This document shows, in pieces, positions 45,641 through 55,425 of a stretch of DNA of 64,000 bases (its first letter is position 1; each line of letters opens with the position of its first letter). The stretch covers positions 8,463,001 to 8,527,000 of the forward strand of contig NZ_CP109485.1 in the NCBI RefSeq assembly GCF_035918235.1, written 5' to 3'. Source of the DNA: Streptomyces sp. NBC_01445 (lineage in GTDB: Bacteria; Actinomycetota; Actinomycetes; Streptomycetales; Streptomycetaceae). The translations under genes were made by a program, and so were the position numbers. The notes below the pieces were generated by a model. It did no database searches and was not told the origin of the DNA. It worked only from the letters and a program-made list of their open reading frames with translations.

Positions 45641-46512
45641 CGCGGCTCCTCGGTGGTGTGGGCGGGGTTCCAGGTGGCGGGGTCGATGCGACCCCCGTAC
45701 AGCGGGAGCTCGAGAGCTGGGTCGCCGGGGCGGAACTGGTCCCAGACCCGGTTGAGACCGGCGGTGCCGTAGCGGCGGACGTTGCTGACCTCGTCGAGGT
45801 CGATCACGTCGGTGAGGGTGGAGTCGCCGGCATCGACGGTTTCGGCGCGCACCGTGCCCTGGGGGTCGATGACGAGGCTGCGGCCGGTCCCGGAGGGGGC
45901 GGCGGAGTTGACGCTGGCGACGAAGACCTGGTTGGTGATGGCGTTGGCGCGGTTGAGGACGACTTCCTGCGCGCGGTCGCTCGTCGACGTGCGGACCACG
46001 TTGACGATCAGCTCGGCGCCCATCCAGGCCAGATGGCGGGAGATCTCCGGGAACCAGGTGTCGTAGCAGATGGACAGGCCGATGCGGCCGACCCCGGGGA
46101 GGTCGACGACCTCGAACCGGTTGCCGGGTGTGGTCGTCTCGTACGGGCGCCACGGGCAGATCTTGCGGTACGCGGCGAGGCGCTCACCCTGTGGTGAATA
46201 GACCGGTGTCGTGTTGTGGACGCGGTCGTCGGTGCCTCGCTCGTAGACGCTGCCGGGTACCAGCCAGATGCCCAGGTCCCCCGCGAGCTCGGCGAAGGCC
46301 GCATCGCGTTTGCCGTCGAGCGGCTCGGCGGCCTCCGCCGGGGCGGCGGGGACGCCGGGGGCGCTCTCGCCGAGGTGCAGTTCGGGGTAGACGACGAGGG
46401 CGCCGGGTGCGCGCAGTTTCACGCGCCGCTCCACGTCGGCGGCGAAGCCTGTGAGGTCGTCGGCCGGGCGGCCAGGCGCCTGGGCGAGGATCAGGGGCAG
46501 GGGGCGGGCCAT
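45634..46512 (-). CDS. Nitrilase-superfamily carbon-nitrogen hydrolase
   Basis: 292 residues with the Glu-Lys-Cys triad: Glu44 in VYPELHLGE, Lys117 in YRKICPW and Cys149 in LSICYDTWFPE. Further marks are NANAI-type RANAITNQ and GRSLVIDPQG. These enzymes cleave amides or nitriles in the cytoplasm; the precise branch (aliphatic amidase, omega-amidase, nitrilase) cannot be fixed. Coupled to the APC permease and divergent from a LysR gene that probably controls both. ATG 46512 starts at the conserved strand; the frame is open up to 46665 but that part shows no family match. Confidence 0.88.
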   Translation of the reverse strand: MARPLPLILAQAPGRPADDLTGFAADVERRVKLRAPGALVVYPELHLGESAPGVPAAPAEAAEPLDGKRDAAFAELAGDLGIWLVPGSVYERGTDDRVHNTTPVYSPQGERLAAYRKICPWRPYETTTPGNRFEVVDLPGVGRIGLSICYDTWFPEISRHLAWMGAELIVNVVRTSTSDRAQEVVLNRANAITNQVFVASVNSAAPSGTGRSLVIDPQGTVRAETVDAGDSTLTDVIDLDEVSNVRRYGTAGLNRVWDQFRPGDPALELPLYGGRIDPATWNPAHTTEEPRC

Positions 46513-46650
46513 GCGGGAACCAGCCAATCGAAAGGATTGTTGTACGAGGAAAAGTCGACGGAGATTCGGGTGCCGATCACCAGGAATTCCGGTGGGACAA
46601 GAATGCAGCCAGTCAGCCATAGCCTCAAATACTTGGCAGGGTTGACTATC

Positions 46651-46680
46651 ATGCCTTTGAGGCATGAAGGTGTCATGCCT
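46651..46680. promoter_or_regulatory. Putative LysR binding site between nitrilase and lysR
   Basis: ATGCC-TTTGA-GGCAT (46651-46665) is a perfect interrupted palindrome of the T-N11-A style, with an additional half-site ATGCCT at 46675. The site lies 27 bp before lysR and about 140 bp before the nitrilase start; a TTGACT sequence at 46642 may be a -35 box. Confidence 0.6.
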
Positions 46681-46706
46681 CCTCCGTCTCCCGAAGGACC
46701 ACCGCC

Positions 46707-47603
46707 ATGGAAATCCGAGTGCTGCGCTACTTCCTGACCATCGTGGAGACCGGTTCCGTCACCAAGGCTGCCGAGGTGGTCCGCGTCGCCCAGCCCTCGC
46801 TGTCGCGCCAACTGCGCGGCCTGGAAGGGACCTTGGGGATGACGCTCTTCGACCGCGGCGGCAAGCAGATGGTCCTCACGGCGGCCGGCCGGCGCTTCCT
46901 TCCGCTGGCCCGCGACCTGGTCGCCCGCGCGGACGCCGCCGAGGCCGCGGTCGGTGCGCTGGCTGCCGGTCGTGCCATGCGGATCACCGTGGCGGCACCG
47001 CCCACCACCATCACCGACGTGATCGCGCCGTTCCTGGCCACCTGGGGACCGGAAGATCCGCTCGTCACCGTGCAGGCGGAGAGTCCGGCACATGCGTACC
47101 AGGCCCTTGCCAGGGGCGCCGACGTAGCCGTCTCCTCAGCACCTCCGAGGAGTCGATTCGCCGGCCTCCCGGTGGCCCGCCTGCCGCTGTGGGCCTACGT
47201 CCGTGCCGACCACGCCTGGGCGGACCGGGACCACGTCACCATCAGGGAGCTTGCCGCGCAGCCCCTCATCGTCCTCACCGCGGCGCACCGCACCCGCCGC
47301 ATCCTGGACAACGCCGTGCAGGACGCGGACGCCTCGTACGACATCGTGCTCGAATGCGACACCCCGCACGTCGTACAGGCCATGGCGGCCTCGGGCCATG
47401 GCGTCGCGGTGGTCTCCGACGATCCCCGCTTCGACCTGCACCCGCTGCTGATCCTCGACAACTCGGGCGAACCGCTGCAGATCCACCTCCACGCGGCGTG
47501 GGACGCCGGCCACTACGCGCTGCACAGCATCGAGGCATTCGCGGCCGGGCTGTCACGTTTTTGCGTCGAGCGGTACGGGCCGCAGGTCGCCGCCCGCCTA
47601 TGA
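46707..47603 (+). CDS. LysR-family transcriptional regulator
   Basis: 298 residues. HTH: VLRYFLTIVETGSVTKAAEV then AQPSLSRQLRGLEGTLGMTLFDR. The effector domain (about 90-290) has the normal two-lobed pattern (DVAVSSAPPR and AMAASGHGVAVVSDD). Divergent from the nitrilase-permease operon, with a palindrome in between, which is the classical LysR activator layout. ATG 46707. Confidence 0.94.
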   Translation: MEIRVLRYFLTIVETGSVTKAAEVVRVAQPSLSRQLRGLEGTLGMTLFDRGGKQMVLTAAGRRFLPLARDLVARADAAEAAVGALAAGRAMRITVAAPPTTITDVIAPFLATWGPEDPLVTVQAESPAHAYQALARGADVAVSSAPPRSRFAGLPVARLPLWAYVRADHAWADRDHVTIRELAAQPLIVLTAAHRTRRILDNAVQDADASYDIVLECDTPHVVQAMAASGHGVAVVSDDPRFDLHPLLILDNSGEPLQIHLHAAWDAGHYALHSIEAFAAGLSRFCVERYGPQVAARL

Positions 47604-47758
47604 ACTGCGGCGACGACTACATGGAGGTATGCCTGGTAGGCAGCCTGACCAGGCCGGGCGGGCATTGGACGGTGGCCCGGGCGCGCCCCATCATGCGGCG
47701 ATATCCCGCCACGCGGCGGGATCCCGCATCAGTCACCGACCGAGAGGACCTCGGACCC

Positions 47759-49612
47759 GTGTCGAGACCGTTCCCTGTCCGACGGCTACGCCGTGCCGCT
47801 GCCGTCGCCGCCGTGCTCGCGGGGCTGTTCGCCGTCCCGTCACTGACGACCGCGGCGCCCGTCGCGACCGCATCCGTACCCGTTCCGGGTGATCCGCTCA
47901 CCGGAAGCGGTGCGGTGAACCGGACCCAGCTCACCGCCGCCCAGCTCGCCGGGGGCAGTGCCGAGGGCACCGTGCCCGACAGCGCCTTCGCCCTGCCGGC
48001 GCAAGCGGCGCCACCCACCCACAGCTTCGAAGGCACCCTCACCCTCGACGGCCTCTCCACCGCCGGAGGATTCCGCGCACTGAAAGACCCGGACGGATAC
48101 GCAGACGCGGCAGCGACCCGGCATCTGCCGCCGGTCGACATCGCGCTCGTGCAGAACGGCAGCCACCTCGTCCCGGCGAAGCGCGGGCTGGAGTACACGG
48201 GGAACCCGGCGTGGAATCTGGCGGTGGGGCCCGGCCGCGCGTGGAACGAGAACGGCGACGGCCAACGCACCCGCGCCTCCCTGCCGTTCGCGCTGATCGA
48301 GCGCAACGCCAACTGCGTGCACAACGGCGCCCTCACCTTCCTCTTCGACGACACGTCGGTCTCCGAGGTCCGCTACCAGATCACCACGGAGACCTGCGAG
48401 TACTTCCAGTTCGACATGTGGGGCCAGGTGCCGGCCGACTACCGGCCCGGCCCCGTCGACGACGCCGAGAACCTGCGCGACGCGTACGCCTCCGAGGTCA
48501 AGGACCGGCTCCCGACCAAGCCCATCTCGGCGCTGGCCACCGACTACCCGGACAGTGGGGTGGACGTGACGAAGTTCGGCTCCGGCGTCACGCCGTCCGC
48601 GCTGAGCACCTTCGGCTTCTACTACAGCGGAGTCCACTACGTGGGCAACTGTCGTACCCGGCAAGGGGATTACCCCTTCTGCGGCCAGATGCTGCTGCCG
48701 TCGTACTCGACCGCGAAGTCGGCATTCGCGGGAACGGCCATGCTGCGTCTGGCGCAGCGCTACGGCCCGGCCGTGGCCCAGGAGAAGCTCTCCGACCGAA
48801 TCCCCGAGACCGCCGGCAACACTGCCTGGAGCGGCGTCACCCTCGACCACACCCTCGACATGGCCACAGGGAACTACACCTCGCCCGGCTACGAGACCGA
48901 CGAATCGGGCAGCACCATGGCGAACTTCTTCGCGGCCGAGCCCTACGCCGACAAGATGCGACTCGCCCTGTCGTTCCCACATAAGGCCAAGCCCGGCAGC
49001 AAGTGGGTGTACCACACCTCCGACACCTTCCTCGCCACCCGCGCGATGAACAACTACCTGCAGGACAAGGCCGGTTCGGGCGCCGACATCTTCAACATGC
49101 TCCGCGACGACGTGCTCAAGCCCATCGGCGTCGGGCCCGACTCCCTCGTCTCCTCGCGTACCGACAACAGCCCTGGCGGGGTGCCCTTCGGTGGCTACGG
49201 CATGTTCTGGACGCAGGACTCCGTCGCCAAGTTCGCGAAATTCCTCAACAACGACCACGGCGCCGTCAACGGCACGCAGATACTCGACCCGACTCTGCTC
49301 GCGGCCACCATGCAACGCACACCGCAGGACCGGGGCATGACCACCACCGGCACCAAGCCCATGAAGTACCAGAACGGCTTCTGGGGCCGGGAGTTCACCT
49401 CCGCCGACGACCCCGCCTACACCAGCCCCTTCTACGTACCATTCATGTCGGGATACGGTGGCATCACCGTCGCGATGATGCCGAACGGCGCCACCTACTA
49501 CTACTTCAGCGACAACAACGAATTCAGCTGGAACGCCGCCGTCGCCGAAGCAGACAAGCTGGCGCCCATGCCCGGCACGGCGGTTGCGGTGAGGAAGACC
49601 CCATCGAAGTAG
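47759..49612 (+). CDS. Secreted serine hydrolase, beta-lactamase/PBP-like fold
   Basis: 617 residues, GTG start with GAGAGGA 10 nt upstream. Signal peptide: VRRLRRAAAVAAVLAGLFAV and cleavage after about residue 33. The catalytic SxxK is STAK (Ser317, Lys320), with VYHTSD as the probable YxN-like motif and SGYGGITVAMMPNG near the third motif. It has about 270 residues before SxxK, longer than a plain beta-lactamase; two Cys pairs (NCVHNG, TCEYF) suggest an extra secreted domain. It could be an esterase or peptidase; the substrate is unknown. Confidence 0.82.
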   Translation: MSRPFPVRRLRRAAAVAAVLAGLFAVPSLTTAAPVATASVPVPGDPLTGSGAVNRTQLTAAQLAGGSAEGTVPDSAFALPAQAAPPTHSFEGTLTLDGLSTAGGFRALKDPDGYADAAATRHLPPVDIALVQNGSHLVPAKRGLEYTGNPAWNLAVGPGRAWNENGDGQRTRASLPFALIERNANCVHNGALTFLFDDTSVSEVRYQITTETCEYFQFDMWGQVPADYRPGPVDDAENLRDAYASEVKDRLPTKPISALATDYPDSGVDVTKFGSGVTPSALSTFGFYYSGVHYVGNCRTRQGDYPFCGQMLLPSYSTAKSAFAGTAMLRLAQRYGPAVAQEKLSDRIPETAGNTAWSGVTLDHTLDMATGNYTSPGYETDESGSTMANFFAAEPYADKMRLALSFPHKAKPGSKWVYHTSDTFLATRAMNNYLQDKAGSGADIFNMLRDDVLKPIGVGPDSLVSSRTDNSPGGVPFGGYGMFWTQDSVAKFAKFLNNDHGAVNGTQILDPTLLAATMQRTPQDRGMTTTGTKPMKYQNGFWGREFTSADDPAYTSPFYVPFMSGYGGITVAMMPNGATYYYFSDNNEFSWNAAVAEADKLAPMPGTAVAVRKTPSK

Positions 49613-49637
49613 GCAGTCCAGCCTCCTTCGTATGGTC

Positions 49638-49680
49638 ACGCTCCTGCCCGTCGGGCACTACAACCGACGGGCAGGAGCGT
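49638..49680. terminator. Perfect 17-bp hairpin between convergent hydrolase and lipase
   Basis: Arms ACGCTCCTGCCCGTCGG and CCGACGGGCAGGAGCGT with a 9-nt loop, between stops at 49612 and 49764. Likely bidirectional. Confidence 0.9.
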
Positions 49681-49763
49681 GCCTGGATGCGTCACCGGGG
49701 CGGGATCGAACTAGCAATGACGCACCCAGCTCAACTGAATGACCAGCCCTCCCCTGAAGGACA

Positions 49764-50471
49764 TCAGGTCGTCAGCAACTTCCGTACGGCGCTGAGGATC
49801 GTCGCATCGGAGAGGTACGCCATGTGTGTCTCGCAGGCCACGTAGTTGTTGGTGGCCCCGGCGAGTTTGGTGCTGGTGTAGGGGTTGATCATGCCGTCGC
49901 AGGGCGAGTACCAGGTGGCGTACTTGGTGCTGCCGGGGGTCTCGTCGCCGGAGTTGACGGTGGTCAGGAAGGACGAGCCGGGGTACATCTCCTGACACGA
50001 GGTGTACGTCTGGCAGGAAGAGGCGTTGCTGCTCCCGTGGTTGGCGCCGGCCAGTGAGGCCATGTGCTTCACGTACGGTTGCCCGCCGAGCTCATTGACG
50101 TACCAGTTGGTGACCATGCCGCCCATGGAGTGGTTGACGATGTCGACCTGGCTGGCTCCGGTGGTGGTCAGCACCTGCTGTACGTAGCTGGCCAGGCCCT
50201 GAGCGCTGGTCTTGTTCGACTGCGTCCAGGTGTACTGGTAGGTGAACAGGTCGCTGGCCGGGTACCCAGCGGCCTCGAACGATGCTTTTGCGGCGCTCCA
50301 GTTGGACGGGCTCTCGGCATAGCCGTGCACGAAGACGACCGGAGTGCGGGTGGCGGCCTCGGCCCGGGGGGCCGTGGCCGCGCCGCCGAGGGCGAGCGTG
50401 CCCGCGACGGCGAGCGCGGTGAGTGCGGAGCGGTTGCGGCGTGTGGCGGAGGCATCAGAAATGCGGCTCAT
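49764..50471 (-). CDS. Secreted triacylglycerol lipase/esterase
   Basis: 235 residues. Signal peptide: RRNRSALTALAVAGTLALGG, ending in AEAA at about 40. The mature part starts TPVVFVHGYAESPSNW (oxyanion region). The nucleophile is Ser115 in IVNHSMGGMVTNWYV, and the Asp/His are probably in SPCDGMINP and CETHMAYLSD. Three Cys pairs fit disulphides. The family (lipase class 2/EstA-like) acts outside the cell on short or medium esters. ATG 50471 has AGGAG upstream. Confidence 0.9.
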   Translation of the reverse strand: MSRISDASATRRNRSALTALAVAGTLALGGAATAPRAEAATRTPVVFVHGYAESPSNWSAAKASFEAAGYPASDLFTYQYTWTQSNKTSAQGLASYVQQVLTTTGASQVDIVNHSMGGMVTNWYVNELGGQPYVKHMASLAGANHGSSNASSCQTYTSCQEMYPGSSFLTTVNSGDETPGSTKYATWYSPCDGMINPYTSTKLAGATNNYVACETHMAYLSDATILSAVRKLLTT

Positions 50472-50681
50472 TGTCTGCTCCTGGGAGATGGGCCGTGGAT
50501 CGCCTGAGACTGCTCGGCCGATCCATGGACACGTGCGTCGGCCGAGTGAGCGACCGATGGTCAACGGGCGGGAGCCAGGTTGTTGCTGCGCGTCCGGATA
50601 CCGTAGAGCGGCCGAAACCTGACCGGTTGCCCGAGTGGAGGGAACGTTAGGTAGCCGCGTTACAGCAGGGTTACAGATGCC

Positions 50682-52670
50682 TCAGAGATGCGAGAGTTGC
50701 CAGAGGCGCAGCGCGAGGTGGACGTCGAGTACGCGCGTGCCGTCCCGCCAGTCGGCGCCCAGCAGACGGTCGAGCTTGTCCAGCCGCTGACGCACGGTGT
50801 TCTGGTGCAGGTGGAGGCGCGCCGCGGTGGCGGCGACGCTGCGGTTGGCATCCAGGTACGCCAGGGCGGTGGGCGCCATGGAGGTGCCGTGCTCGGTGTC
50901 GTATACGAGGGCAGGACCGATGGTGTCCTGGACGATGGCGCGGTGCAACGCCGTGTCCTGCGCCCCGAGAACGAGCCCGACACTGCCCAGCATCGACTCC
51001 GTCGCCACCTCGCCCTCCCGCCCGAGCAGCCGGAGCGCCCGCGCGAGCCGGTGCGCCCGTTCGTGCGTGTCGCGGACCGACGCGATGCCACGCCCGGGGC
51101 CCGCGCAACCGACCGTGGCCGCCACGTTCCTGCGCTGCAGCTCGGTGGAGATCTCGGTGCCGATGTGCGACGGAGCCTCGGAGGGCAGCAGCGCGCACAC
51201 GTGCCCACGGTGCGACGCGACCAGTCCGACGCCGGCCGCCGTCTCATGGACGACGCGGGCGACGACCGCGTGAGCCGTCTCCGGTTCCTGCGAATCGACG
51301 ATCAAGACGGCCAGTGACGCCTCTACGTGGATGCCGTGCTCGGCGAGCTTTCGCTGCAGCACAGGCAGGGAAGGGCCGGTCGCGTCCTCGGCCAGCACGA
51401 GATCGAGGAGCTCGGACTGCTCGCGCGTGCCCGCCTCCGCGATGGCCTGATCGAACAGCAACTGGGCGATGAGGGTGGTGGCGGCCCGTTGCAGGATGAG
51501 GCCGTCGAGCGCGCTGAGGGGACCGGAGGCGCAGATCACGCCCAGTACCTTGTCGCCCACGACCGCGGCCATCACGGTCGTCGTCATTCGTGTCTGCGCC
51601 GGGGAGTTCGCCTCCGGGTCGGTCGAGCGCTGGTCGGCCGGGCGCAGGTCGCCCGTCGCCGGCTCCCCGGTGCGGCGGGACTCCTGCGCCAGCTCGCTCA
51701 ACCGTCGGGCGTCGTGCCCGGCCGTGGTCCGCGCTCCACTCAGCATGTCGGCGGTCACCATCTGCACGTCGGTGCCGAGAATCGTCGCGACCTCCGCCTC
51801 GATGCGACTCAGTCCCTCCATCGAGGACAGCGCGGATACCAGCGCGGCGTCGGCTCGTTCCAGCCGCTGAAGGTCCGTGACGTGGCGCCGGCTCTCAGCC
51901 TCGGCATGCCGTGCCTGGTCGAGCGAGTGATGGAGGCTCTCCACCAGTTGCGCGGTCTCGAGGGCGACGGCGGCCAGCGAGGCAAGGGAGTTGAGCGTCG
52001 ATGCCTGGTCGTGGTCGTAACTACGGGGGTAGCGGTCCGCGACCAGGAGTGCTCCGATCACACGGCCCTCGACGTGCAGGGGCGCACCGAGGATCGCCCG
52101 TACTCCTTCGGCGCGGACCGCCTCGTCGACGGACGCGATGTGGTGCACGCTCTCGTCGGCCAGATAGTCGCGGGTGGCAGCGGGCACGTCCGAGTCGGCG
52201 ACGGCGCCGAGGATGCCCGTGCCGAACGGCATGCGCAGGGAGCGGTAGGCAGAAGTGACGACACCGTCCGTGGTGTGGATGTACGTCTCTTCCGTGGCGT
52301 AGTCGTTGAGGCTCAAGTACGCCATGTCCGAGCCGACGATCGTGCGCGCACTGCGCACGATCGTGCGGATCGCCGCTTCGCGGTCGCGCTTGGCCGTGAT
52401 CTCGAGGGCCGTCTCGTAGATGGCATTGAGCAGAGCCTGCCGTGAGCGAGCCTCGGCGAGGGTGTGACCGATCGTCCGCATCGCTTGCCGGGCCGCGGGT
52501 GACAGGTGTCGGAGATCCGGGCCCGCGAGCAGCGCGTCGAGGGCTGCCACGTCGGCCTCGGAGGCCAGGGCGGTCAGGACGGATTCGACAGCATGGGCGG
52601 GCACCGTGGGGCCGGTCGAGGAGGTGGCCGCGCGGGACTGTGCGGCCGAGGCGGAGCCATCGTCAGACAT
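50682..52670 (-). CDS. GAF-domain PucR/CdaR-type transcriptional regulator
   Basis: 662 residues. A GAF domain occupies about 90-245 (MAYLSLNDYATEETYIHTTDG, ILGAPLHVEGRVIGALLVADR). A helical linker (LHHSLDQARHAEAESRRHV) and a second sensor-like region follow, then a CdaR GGDEF-like part. The C-terminus is the PucR HTH_30: ALAYLDANRSVAATAARLHL and QNTVRQRLDKLDRLLG. It is divergent from an MFS-alcohol dehydrogenase operon that it probably controls. ATG 52670 follows GGAGG. Confidence 0.9.
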   Translation of the reverse strand: MSDDGSASAAQSRAATSSTGPTVPAHAVESVLTALASEADVAALDALLAGPDLRHLSPAARQAMRTIGHTLAEARSRQALLNAIYETALEITAKRDREAAIRTIVRSARTIVGSDMAYLSLNDYATEETYIHTTDGVVTSAYRSLRMPFGTGILGAVADSDVPAATRDYLADESVHHIASVDEAVRAEGVRAILGAPLHVEGRVIGALLVADRYPRSYDHDQASTLNSLASLAAVALETAQLVESLHHSLDQARHAEAESRRHVTDLQRLERADAALVSALSSMEGLSRIEAEVATILGTDVQMVTADMLSGARTTAGHDARRLSELAQESRRTGEPATGDLRPADQRSTDPEANSPAQTRMTTTVMAAVVGDKVLGVICASGPLSALDGLILQRAATTLIAQLLFDQAIAEAGTREQSELLDLVLAEDATGPSLPVLQRKLAEHGIHVEASLAVLIVDSQEPETAHAVVARVVHETAAGVGLVASHRGHVCALLPSEAPSHIGTEISTELQRRNVAATVGCAGPGRGIASVRDTHERAHRLARALRLLGREGEVATESMLGSVGLVLGAQDTALHRAIVQDTIGPALVYDTEHGTSMAPTALAYLDANRSVAATAARLHLHQNTVRQRLDKLDRLLGADWRDGTRVLDVHLALRLWQLSHL

Positions 52671-52742
52671 GGGCACAGCCTCCTTGATCGTCTGAGAACT
52701 CCCCGCCGGTAACGGAGAAGTCCACAGTAATCCGCAGAGAAC

Positions 52743-52758
52743 ATGGAGATCTCTCCAT
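52743..52758. promoter_or_regulatory. Palindrome ATGGAGA-TC-TCTCCAT in divergent promoter
   Basis: 7-bp perfect arms around TC, midway between the regulator (start 52670) and the MFS gene (52842). A good candidate operator for the GAF-PucR protein. Confidence 0.55.
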
Positions 52759-52841
52759 AGCTCCACGGAAGCGGCCCGGGGAAGCTGTGCGGAGGCGTCC
52801 TCGCTGGTGACAACGCCGTGCAGTGAGAGAAGGGGCGCCAA

Positions 52842-54218
52842 ATGGCCACCATGGATGCTGGCATGCGGGGTGTTCCCCCGGCAGGTTTCAGAAAGATCAT
52901 CGCCGGTTCGATGGCCGGCACCGTCGCCGAGTGGTACGAGTTCTTCATCTACGGAACGGCCGCGAGCCTCGTCTTCGGCGAGCTGTTCTTCCCCGGGTCC
53001 GACAACCCGCTCGACGGGGTGATCGCCGCCTTCGCGACGTACGCCATCGGCTTTGTCGCCCGCCCAGTGGGCGGCCTCGTCTTCGGGCACTTCGGTGACC
53101 GGTACGGGCGCAAGCAGCTCCTGCAGATCTCGCTCCTGCTCGTCGGCGCGTCGACCTTTCTGATGGGCTGTCTGCCGGGCTTCGACACCTGGGGCTACCT
53201 GGCGCCGGTCGCTCTGGTGACCTTGCGGTTCGTCCAGGGCTTCGCCGTCGGCGGCGAGTGGGGCGGTGCCGTGCTGCTCGTCAGCGAGCACAGCCCCGAC
53301 GACCGCCGCGGCACCTGGGCCGCGTTCCCTCAGGCGGCCGTGCCACTTGGGAACCTGATCGCCACGATCGTCCTGCTGAGCCTCAACGCCGTCATGTCAC
53401 AGGACATGTTCCTCACCTGGGGCTGGCGCATCGCGTTCTGGCTGTCGGCCGTGATCATCATCGTCGGCTACTACGTACGCAAGAACATCGAGGACGCCCC
53501 GCTCTTCGTCGAAGCCCTCGAGCGGCAGAAAGAGCGGGAGGAGGAACAGGCCGGACTCAGGGAACTGCTCAGCCGCCACCCTCGACAGGTCCTCGCAGGA
53601 ATGGCCGCACGCTTCGGTGACAACACGCTCTACTACCTCATCGCCACGTTCACGATCACGTACCTCACCGTGTCGAAGGACATGTCCAGCCAGACCGTGC
53701 TCCTGCTCATGCTCATCGGGAACGCCTTCCAGACCGGCTTCATGATCCTCGCCGGGTACGTGTCCGATCGCATCGGCCGGCGCCCCACCTACCTCCTGGG
53801 CGGGGTGAGCGGGCTCGCCTGGGCCGTCGGCTACTTCTTCGCTCTCGAGACAGCGAACTTCTGGGTGATCCTCGCGGCGATCGTCGTCGGCCTCGGGGTG
53901 CACGCGATGCTCTACGCCCCCCTGGGGGCGATGCTCAGCGAGATGTTCCCGACCCGGGTCCGGTACACGGGAGTGTCGTTCTGCTACCAGGTGACGTCGA
54001 TCTTCGCGGGCTCCCTCGCCCCGATCATCGCTGCCCTGCTGCTGTCTCACTTCGGCTCGACCGTGCCCATCACGATCTACATCCTCGTTGTCCTCGCGGT
54101 GTCGACCACCACGGTCTTCGCGGCGTACAAGGAAACCTCCGGGGCATCGCTGCGCGCCATCGACGAACAGGATCACTCAGCTCGGCAGGACACGGCACCG
54201 GTAGGAGCGGCACGATGA
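52842..54218 (+). CDS. MFS transporter, MHS type
   Basis: 458 residues, 12 helices. GTVAEWYEFFIYGTAASLVF and GHFGDRYGRKQLLQ are the MHS marks; VGGEWGGAVLLVSEHSP and DRIGRRPTYLLG are also conserved. Probably imports an organic acid or alcohol-related compound with protons. It overlaps the zinc dehydrogenase gene by 4 bp (ATGA), so uptake and oxidation are co-produced. Related to, but distinct from, the carrier at 25508. Confidence 0.91.
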   Translation: MATMDAGMRGVPPAGFRKIIAGSMAGTVAEWYEFFIYGTAASLVFGELFFPGSDNPLDGVIAAFATYAIGFVARPVGGLVFGHFGDRYGRKQLLQISLLLVGASTFLMGCLPGFDTWGYLAPVALVTLRFVQGFAVGGEWGGAVLLVSEHSPDDRRGTWAAFPQAAVPLGNLIATIVLLSLNAVMSQDMFLTWGWRIAFWLSAVIIIVGYYVRKNIEDAPLFVEALERQKEREEEQAGLRELLSRHPRQVLAGMAARFGDNTLYYLIATFTITYLTVSKDMSSQTVLLLMLIGNAFQTGFMILAGYVSDRIGRRPTYLLGGVSGLAWAVGYFFALETANFWVILAAIVVGLGVHAMLYAPLGAMLSEMFPTRVRYTGVSFCYQVTSIFAGSLAPIIAALLLSHFGSTVPITIYILVVLAVSTTTVFAAYKETSGASLRAIDEQDHSARQDTAPVGAAR

Positions 54219-55393
54219 CCACGACGACGAACACGACAACGACCCCCACCTCGACCCACCAGACCCGCCAGATCCGAGGGGCCGTGCTGGAGTCGTGCGA
54301 CAACGAACGCCCCTTCGCCACGAGCCGGCCGATCACCGTGTGCGACCTCGAACTGTCCGGTCCCGGCCCCGATGAGGTGATGGTCCGCATCGAGGCTGCC
54401 GGTGTGTGCCATTCGGATCTGTCCGTGGTGGACGGCAACAGGCGCCGGCCGACTCCGATGTTGCTCGGCCATGAAGCCGCCGGGCGCATTGTCGAGATCG
54501 GCGAGAACGTCGCCGACCTAAGTGTCGGCCAGCGGGTCGTCATGGCGTTCCTGCCCCGCTGCGGAGCATGTGCGGGGTGCCGAACCGAGGGCAAGATGCC
54601 GTGCGCCGCGGGCACCGCGACGAACAACGCGGGGACGCTCCTCGGCGGTGGTACCCGGCTGTCGCGCAACGGAGAACCGGTCTACCACCACCTGGGCGTC
54701 TCCGGCTTCGCCACGCACGCCACCGTCGACCGCAGGTCCGTCACCCCGGTTGACGACGACGTGCCGCCGGATGTCGCCGCCCTGCTCGGTTGCGCGGTCC
54801 TGACCGGCGGCGGAGCCGTACTCAATGCGGTGCGCCCCGCACCGGGCCAGACCGTGGCGGTCGTCGGCCTCGGAGGGGTCGGCATGGCAGCAGTGCTCAC
54901 CGCCCTGTCGCTCGGAGCCGAAGTCGTAGGGGTCGACGCCGTCGAGTCCAAACTGGACCTGGTGAGGCCATTCGGCGTCGCGCACGCGCTCACCCCGGAA
55001 CAGGTCCTCCATCAAGGACTTCGGGCTGACGTCGTCGTGGAGGCCGCCGGACATCCGCGGGCATTCGAGACCGCCCTGGCCATCACCGCCCCCGGAGGCG
55101 CTACGGTGACGGTCGGCCTGCCCGGGCCCGAGGCGCGCGCCACCGTCTCGCCCCTCACGCTCACCGCGGAAGCGCGGACCATCGTGGGTAGTTACCTCGG
55201 CTCGGCCGTGCCCCAACGGGATATCCCGATCTACGCACAGCTGTGGCGCGAGGGCCGGCTGCCCGTGGACCGGCTCATCTCCTCCCGCATCCGGTTGGAC
55301 GACATCAACGAGGCGATGGACCTCCTCGCCGGCGGATCCCAACTCCGGCAGGTGATCGTGTTCGACGACGAGGACACACCCCCAGCGGTGTGA
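54215..55393 (+). CDS. Zinc-dependent alcohol dehydrogenase (MDR, class III-like)
   Basis: 392 residues. Catalytic zinc ligands are Cys65 (AAGVCHSDLSV) and His86-Glu87 (LLGHEAAG); structural zinc is held by Cys116, 119, 122 and 130 (CGACAGCRTEGKMPC). The NAD fold is VAVVGLGGVGMAAV, as in long-chain class III-like members. The first 16 residues are almost all Thr/Asn, an odd low-complexity start. It is translationally coupled to the MFS gene (ATGA) and ends in a terminator, so it oxidises the imported alcohol. The exact alcohol is unknown. Confidence 0.93.
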   Translation: MTTTTNTTTTPTSTHQTRQIRGAVLESCDNERPFATSRPITVCDLELSGPGPDEVMVRIEAAGVCHSDLSVVDGNRRRPTPMLLGHEAAGRIVEIGENVADLSVGQRVVMAFLPRCGACAGCRTEGKMPCAAGTATNNAGTLLGGGTRLSRNGEPVYHHLGVSGFATHATVDRRSVTPVDDDVPPDVAALLGCAVLTGGGAVLNAVRPAPGQTVAVVGLGGVGMAAVLTALSLGAEVVGVDAVESKLDLVRPFGVAHALTPEQVLHQGLRADVVVEAAGHPRAFETALAITAPGGATVTVGLPGPEARATVSPLTLTAEARTIVGSYLGSAVPQRDIPIYAQLWREGRLPVDRLISSRIRLDDINEAMDLLAGGSQLRQVIVFDDEDTPPAV

Positions 55394-55400
55394 GTACGGT

Positions 55401-55425
55401 GGCTGGCCCGCCTCGCGGGCCAGCC
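55401..55425 (+). terminator. Terminator after the alcohol dehydrogenase gene
   Basis: 11-bp perfect arms GGCTGGCCCGC and GCGGGCCAGCC with a 3-nt loop, followed by the T/C-rich ATTCCTCATTCCT, 7 bp after the stop. Confidence 0.9.
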
